In this document: in pieces, positions 15,928-19,346 of the stretch
Position numbering within the stretch: position 1 is the first letter of the stretch
How the letters are laid out: each line of letters begins with the position of its first letter
Assembly (NCBI GenBank): GCA_016928935.1
Contig: JAFGJU010000100.1
Span: 1 to 19,346, forward strand
Direction of reading: 5' to 3'
DNA length: 19,346 nt
DNA from: Candidatus Eiseniibacteriota bacterium
Lineage (GTDB): Bacteria > Eisenbacteria > RBG-16-71-46 > JAFGJU01
Position numbers and translations under genes: made by a program
Notes under the pieces: model-generated
Seen by the model: only the letters and a program-made list of their open reading frames with translations
Database searches by the model: none
Told to the model about the DNA's origin: nothing

Positions 15928-16842
15928 CTAAGACCTCCGGGCTGCTCTCAGTCGAGCGCTTCTGGACCTGGGGTTTTGACTGACTTCGTCCGGCTGCGGC
16001 CTGACGACCCTGCGCGTGAGCGTCTCGAGCCTTCCCTCGAGCCCGTCCGCAAACACGACGTTCTCCCTCATGAAATGCTTGACTATTCTGTCCTCTCCGG
16101 AATGGTACGAGATGACGCACACTCTGCCGCCGGGACTCAAGAAAGGCGTGTCCAGGGCGAGCGCCCGGCGGATGGCTGAGAGCTCGTCGTTGACCGCTAT
16201 CCTCAGGGCCTGGAAGACCCGCGCGAGAGCGCGGTGGGGGTTTCCTGAGGGAGTGGCCCTGCGCAGGGCTACCACGAGATCCTTCGTGGTGCGCAGAGCC
16301 CCCCTCTTTCTATGCTCCACTATGGCGCGGGCCTGGCGCCTGGCGTGCCTCAGGTCCGCGTGCTGTCTGAACAGCTCGGCCAGTTCTTCCTCGCTCCGGG
16401 TGTTCAGGATTTCGGCCGCGGTTTCGCCTTCGTTAACGTCGAATCTCATGTCGAGAGGCGAGTCCTTCTGGTAGCTGAATCCCCTGTCCGCGTCGAGCTG
16501 GAAAGAAGAGAGGCCCAGGTCGAAGAGCATTCCGCTGACGGCTCCCAACGACAGCTCCCTCAGAACCTCCGGAAGCTCCCTGAAGTCCCGCCTAAAAAGG
16601 AAAACTCTTTCACCAAATGCCTTCAGCTCCTCATTGGCGGCAAGGAGGGAGTCCCCGTCCTTGTCCAGTCCTATGAGCCTGCCCTGGTGAGAGAGTTTTC
16701 CAAGAATCGCGGCAGCGTGCCCTCCACAACCCAGAGTGCAGTCTGCGTAGACGCCATCGGGGTCGTGAACAAGCAGCGACAACACCTCCCGCACCATCAC
16801 CGGCGCGTGGAGCTGCCGCCTTCCCAGGTGGCTTCGAGGCAT
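15928..16842 (-). CDS. rsmH: 16S rRNA (cytosine-1402-N4)-methyltransferase RsmH (MraW)
   Basis: SAM-dependent methyltransferase that modifies C1402 in the decoding centre of 16S rRNA. The 304 residues are close to family length. Signatures visible are the N-terminal HAPVMVREVL (12-21), the SAM-binding DCTLGCGGHA (34-43), DLGLSSFQLD (108-117), GFSYQKDSPLDMR (121-133), RVFQALRIAVNDEL (208-221), the ISYHSGEDRIVK motif (244-255) and the basic C-terminal NPRSRSARLRA (290-300). In most relatives the ISYHSGEDR motif reads SFHSLEDR, so it has Tyr and Gly here. ATG start at 16842, 4 nt after the STAS gene stop; an AGGGA lies too close for a normal ribosome site, so coupling to the upstream gene is likely. 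Confidence 0.96.
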   Translation of the reverse strand: MPRSHLGRRQLHAPVMVREVLSLLVHDPDGVYADCTLGCGGHAAAILGKLSHQGRLIGLDKDGDSLLAANEELKAFGERVFLFRRDFRELPEVLRELSLGAVSGMLFDLGLSSFQLDADRGFSYQKDSPLDMRFDVNEGETAAEILNTRSEEELAELFRQHADLRHARRQARAIVEHRKRGALRTTKDLVVALRRATPSGNPHRALARVFQALRIAVNDELSAIRRALALDTPFLSPGGRVCVISYHSGEDRIVKHFMRENVVFADGLEGRLETLTRRVVRPQPDEVSQNPRSRSARLRAARRS

Positions 16843-16846
16843 TTCC

Positions 16847-17284
16847 CTACATGGCAGCGGAGACTGTTCTATCTCGATACGGACGCCGGGCGTAAGAGCC
16901 CGCCAAGCGGTTCCTCAACGCCCTTACTGCTTCTTCTTTTCTCTCGTATATCGTGAGCTCCTCGTCGCAGCCCACCACTCTGAATATGTTCAGCACGTAT
17001 TCACTCAGGTTGCAGAGTATGACGTCGCACCCGCTCCGGGTCAGCCCGCGCAATGCTGAGGTAAGGGAGGGAAGGCTTCTGTAGTCGGCGTGCTTGAGCC
17101 TTGAGAAGTCGATTATTATGGCGGACTTCCCTGACGTATAGAGCCTTGCGAGACGGCCTGTCAGAGCTTCGACGTTCCTGACAGAGAGCCTTCCCTCCAC
17201 AGCTACGGCGGCACGGGCCCCGGCCTCGTGTACGCGTAACTCTAAAGTGGATCTGTTGTGTCCCTCAGCTTCACTGTGCATCAC
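16847..17284 (-). CDS. STAS-domain protein (anti-sigma factor antagonist-like)
   Basis: Small cytoplasmic protein of 145 residues with a single STAS domain (about 12-125). Strand and helix order fit the SpoIIAA/RsbV fold: LELRVHEAGARAAVAVEGRL, then IIIDFSRLKHADYRSL, then CDVILCNLSEYVLNIFRVVG, and EEAVRAL in the last helix. In SpoIIAA-type proteins a DSSG motif carries the serine phosphorylated by the anti-sigma kinase. The aligned stretch here is D67-Y68-R69-S70, so the usual phosphoacceptor is apparently replaced, although Ser70 or Ser73 lie nearby. The C-terminus is a basic tail (124-138). The start may be the GTG at 17284 or the ATG at 17281, both 12-15 nt after mraZ. It lies between mraZ and rsmH and ends 4 nt before rsmH, so it is co-transcribed with the wall genes. 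Its partner and function are unknown. Confidence 0.85.
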   Translation of the reverse strand: MMHSEAEGHNRSTLELRVHEAGARAAVAVEGRLSVRNVEALTGRLARLYTSGKSAIIIDFSRLKHADYRSLPSLTSALRGLTRSGCDVILCNLSEYVLNIFRVVGCDEELTIYERKEEAVRALRNRLAGSYARRPYRDRTVSAAM

Positions 17285-17296
17285 AAGCCCCGGCCC

Positions 17297-17755
17297 CTAT
17301 GCATTCGAGCCCCAGCCCGGAAACAGCTTCTCAGCGAGTTGTTCAATCGGCATGTCGGTCTGCCGCTTGTACGCTTCGTAGTCCTTCGGATTCCAGATTT
17401 CTATTCTCCTCGAGACTCCCAGCACGAGTACCTCCTTGTCGAAGTTGGCCTCGACCAGAAGCTCGTTCGGGATCTTCACCCTGCCTACACTGTCCATCGT
17501 GGTGTCGTACGCGTTCTCGAGAAGCATCCTCTCCACCCTTCTCGCGTCCCCGACGAAGAGAGGGATCTTCTGGAGCTCCTGCTGCTGCCAGTGCCACCCG
17601 CTCTTGCTGTAGAGAAAGAGGCATCCGTCGAACCCCTTGAGGATCACGAGGCCGCCGGGCTCCCTCTTCAAGATCTGTTTGAAGGCCTTGGGTATGCTCA
17701 CGCGACCTTTGTGGTCGACTGAATGTAAGAATTTACCTTTAAAAAGATTTTCCAT
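17297..17755 (-). CDS. mraZ: Transcriptional regulator MraZ
   Basis: AbrB-like, ring-forming DNA-binding protein that represses the dcw operon in characterised bacteria. The 152 residues contain the two tandem swapped-hairpin repeats of the family, each with a DxxxR motif: DHKGR (14-18) and DSVGR (88-92), each followed by a V-x-I-P strand. The ATG at 17755 is fixed by an in-frame TAA two codons upstream. There is no Shine-Dalgarno in the 20 nt before it, and the first dozen codons are markedly AT-rich compared with the rest of the window. Three TGGGN repeats (17779-17803) lie between its promoter and start, which fits autoregulation. It is the first gene of the cluster and is followed by the STAS gene, not directly by rsmH. 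Confidence 0.97.
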   Translation of the reverse strand: MENLFKGKFLHSVDHKGRVSIPKAFKQILKREPGGLVILKGFDGCLFLYSKSGWHWQQQELQKIPLFVGDARRVERMLLENAYDTTMDSVGRVKIPNELLVEANFDKEVLVLGVSRRIEIWNPKDYEAYKRQTDMPIEQLAEKLFPGWGSNA

Positions 17756-17765
17756 TTGTTAACAA
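17756..17765. repeat. 10-bp perfect palindrome abutting the mraZ start codon
   Basis: TTGTTAACAA is a perfect inverted repeat that ends at the base before the mraZ ATG. It occupies the place where a ribosome-binding site would be expected. It could be chance in an AT-rich leader, a protein site, or a small mRNA structure. Confidence 0.4.
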
Positions 17766-17778
17766 GGAGTTGCTGATG

Positions 17779-17803
17779 TCCCACATTCCCCCACGACATC
17801 CCA
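17779..17803 (-). promoter_or_regulatory. Predicted MraZ operator (three TGGGN repeats)
   Basis: On the minus strand three direct repeats, TGGGA (17799-17803), TGGGG (17789-17793) and TGGGA (17779-17783), are separated by 5-nt spacers and so recur every 10 bp, one helical turn. This is the arrangement bound by MraZ in characterised systems. It begins about 3 nt after the expected transcription start and ends 23 nt before the mraZ ATG, so bound MraZ should block initiation or escape. The operator assignment is inferred from the repeat pattern and the adjacent mraZ gene. Confidence 0.85.
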
Positions 17804-17812
17804 CGAACGCGC

Positions 17813-17841
17813 AGTCTAGTCAGCAGGCTGTATCCTGTCAA
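17813..17841 (-). promoter_or_regulatory. Sigma-70-type promoter of the dcw cluster
   Basis: The minus strand has -35 TTGACA (17836-17841, a 6/6 consensus match), a 17-nt spacer and -10 TAGACT (17813-17818, 4/6 match to TATAAT). A T-tract (17845-17849) lies just upstream of the -35 box and a run of seven A further up (17866-17872), which may act as an UP-like element. The expected start is near 17806, giving an mRNA leader of about 50 nt that contains the TGGGN repeats. Confidence 0.8.
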
Positions 17842-18216
17842 CACAAAAAGCACTCGCGCCCGGACTTTTTTTCGGCTGAAGGTCTCTCAGGCGGGATCGT
17901 CACTCCGATTCTGAAGTGGGAGTCGGGTCGAGCGAGCGCCTGGCCGTGAGTCGGGCCTGGGACGAGTCCCCGACGACGGCACAGCCGGAAGTGTAGGCCC
18001 CCGCCACAAGCTCAGCATGTTGTGGTCGGACACGACTGTGCTCCCGGCACCGGGTGAGAGGGCGTCGAGCGAAACGAGATGCAGCCCGGGGCGCGACAGA
18101 CTCCGGGCGCGCCGCGCAGGCGGCGACTGAGGTGCGGTGTCCCTGAACGGCGGCGCGGCTGCGCGAGGTGTGGGTGTGCGGGCCGGCGCGCTTCTTCGTT
18201 TCACGGCCGCCGCGCC
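17842..18216. other. Intergenic region without a supported gene
   Basis: About 375 bp between the dcw promoter and the glycosyltransferase stop. Open frames here on either strand are short, rich in Arg, Pro and Ala, lack ribosome sites and show no family motif, so I call none. Just after the glycosyltransferase TGA is a possible hairpin with 6-bp arms (CGCGCC at 18211-18216 and GGCGCG at 18185-18190) but no U-run, so it is not a convincing intrinsic terminator. A 12-bp interrupted palindrome GGGACGAGTCCC lies at 17959-17970. Neither has an assigned role. Confidence 0.6.
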
Positions 18217-19346
18217 TCAACGTCCGACAACTTCGGTCAGGACCGAGGCGAGCTTTCTTGCAAGCACGGGACGTTCGAAGGGCGCCAGCAGAGAACGATC
18301 TGAGACGCCCGCGAGAGGCACTCCAGATTCGTGATGTGAGAAGTAACGCTCCAGCGCCGCCGCTATCTCGTCCGCGCCGGAGGGCCTGGTCACGACGCCG
18401 GCCTTGAGCGAGCGCACCAGTCGGGCCGCCGCGCCCTCGGGCAAGAGAGCCAGGATCGGCCTGCCCGACGCGGCGTACTCGTACAGCTTCGCCGGATAGA
18501 TGAGCGAGCCGCGGTAGCTGTCGTCTTCTATGAGAAGCAGAAGACTTGAGGCCGACTGAAGCCGGACGCACTCCAGGTGAGGCAGAGTGTCTTCGAACCG
18601 GACGACGTCCGCCAAGCCGAGGTCGCGAGCCCGGGCTTGGTTTTCCCTGTCACGCGTGCCCACGAACAGCACGTCAGTCTTAGGCCTCGCGTCGGGCCGC
18701 CTGTCCAGGAAGAGCCGCAACCCCTCCAGAAACCCGAAACAGTTACGCTTCCCCGTCAGTATGCCCGTGTGGGTGACGGTGAACTTCTCGGCGGCCGGGG
18801 CTTCCGGCCCCGACGGCCCGGCGGGCCGAACAGCTCCGGTCAGCGCAGCCGTTGCGCCACCCGCGCCCGTGTTCACTGCGCGGGCCCTCGCTTCCGGGCG
18901 GCCCTCGGCCTCAGCAGCTGCGCCGGCAGCCACTCCCTCGAAATCCTCGGGGTCGAACCCATTCGTTATGACCACGAACTTGTGCGCGTCCACCAGCGGA
19001 TGCTTCCGCCTGAAGTCGTCCACGATGCCCTCGCTGGTGCACACGATCCGGTCCGCGCTCGAGAAGACCAACCCTTCCAGGGCGCGCTGGAGCTTCAGAT
19101 GGCAGCGCGTGGGCGCGTTGAAGGTGAGTCTCTCCGTCCACGGGTCCCTGAAATCGGCCACCCAGGGCTTCCCAGTCGAGCGCTTCACAAGAAGGCCCGC
19201 GACATGGGCGCTGTCGGGAGAAGACGTCGTGTAGACGACCGAGATGTCCCCGGCCCCGACCCGTCGCGCGGCCGCGCGCGCCGCGAACGGCACCCATCCG
19301 ACGTACTGGTCCGGAACCAGGAAGAAGCTCGAGAGCCCCCTCAAGA
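18217..19346 (-). CDS. GT4-type glycosyltransferase, N-terminal part outside window
   Basis: C-terminal part (about 375 residues) of a GT-B fold glycosyltransferase; the frame is open to the right edge, and the first usable codon is a TTG that is probably internal. Visible are TGKPWVADFRDPWTE (57-71, counted from the codon at 19344), the domain linker VITNGFDPEDF (125-135), a nucleotide-sugar domain starting FTVTHTGILTGKRN (188-201), and the donor-binding PAKLYEYAASGRPIL (284-298) with its conserved Glu. Such proteins act in exopolysaccharide, O-antigen or capsule synthesis; donor and acceptor cannot be told. Unusual is an Ala/Gly/Arg/Pro-rich stretch (137-186) between the two domains. It is on the same strand as the dcw genes but 460 bp from mraZ and outside their promoter. 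Confidence 0.85.
   Translation of the reverse strand, partial: LRGLSSFFLVPDQYVGWVPFAARAAARRVGAGDISVVYTTSSPDSAHVAGLLVKRSTGKPWVADFRDPWTERLTFNAPTRCHLKLQRALEGLVFSSADRIVCTSEGIVDDFRRKHPLVDAHKFVVITNGFDPEDFEGVAAGAAAEAEGRPEARARAVNTGAGGATAALTGAVRPAGPSGPEAPAAEKFTVTHTGILTGKRNCFGFLEGLRLFLDRRPDARPKTDVLFVGTRDRENQARARDLGLADVVRFEDTLPHLECVRLQSASSLLLLIEDDSYRGSLIYPAKLYEYAASGRPILALLPEGAAARLVRSLKAGVVTRPSGADEIAAALERYFSHHESGVPLAGVSDRSLLAPFERPVLARKLASVLTEVVGR

Noticed and set aside
17866..17872. T-run on the plus strand as a terminator
   Set aside because: No stable hairpin precedes the T-run and no plus-strand gene leads into it; better viewed as an A/T tract upstream of the dcw promoter.
17887..18204. Minus-strand open frame of 105 residues between the glycosyltransferase and mraZ
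   Set aside because: Starts with a GTG without a ribosome site, is Arg/Pro/Ala-rich with no recognisable motif, and competes with other equally open frames; treated as non-coding.

Overview
The window is a nearly complete division and cell-wall (dcw) cluster from a high-GC bacterium. All convincing genes lie on the minus strand, so the cluster reads from right to left. From about 17806 down to the left edge there are sixteen genes in a row: mraZ, a STAS-domain gene, rsmH, an ftsL-like gene, a class B penicillin-binding protein (ftsI type with two PASTA domains), murE, murF, mraY, murD, ftsW, murG, murC, murB, ftsQ, ftsA and ftsZ. The last is cut by the window edge just after its globular core. 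Gaps between genes run from short overlaps to 44 nt and I see no internal terminator, so one long operon is the simplest reading.

Upstream of mraZ (17756-17841) is a clear regulatory region. It has a sigma-70-type promoter with a perfect -35 box and a 17-nt spacer. Just downstream of the expected start site are three TGGGN repeats at 10-bp spacing, the known operator pattern of the MraZ repressor. The cluster is therefore probably autoregulated by its own first gene product. Further right, 17842-18216 holds no gene I can support. Beyond that, 18217-19346 is the C-terminal part of a GT4-type glycosyltransferase that enters from outside the window.

The genes form one pathway. MurB makes UDP-MurNAc, and MurC, MurD, MurE and MurF add the stem peptide; the DNPR motif in MurE points to meso-diaminopimelate. 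MraY and MurG make lipid I and lipid II. FtsW and the PBP polymerise and cross-link septal peptidoglycan. FtsQ and the FtsL-like protein link this to the FtsA-FtsZ cytoskeleton. RsmH methylates 16S rRNA, and MraZ controls transcription.

The organism makes DAP-type peptidoglycan and has a conventional FtsA/FtsZ divisome. The PASTA-tailed FtsI, the absence of ddl between murB and ftsQ, and the STAS gene between mraZ and rsmH differ from the enterobacterial layout. I cannot assign a phylum from the sequence alone. The most distinctive points are the STAS gene, which appears to lack the usual phosphorylated serine, and the mraZ leader. I do not see a wholly unknown multi-gene system here.
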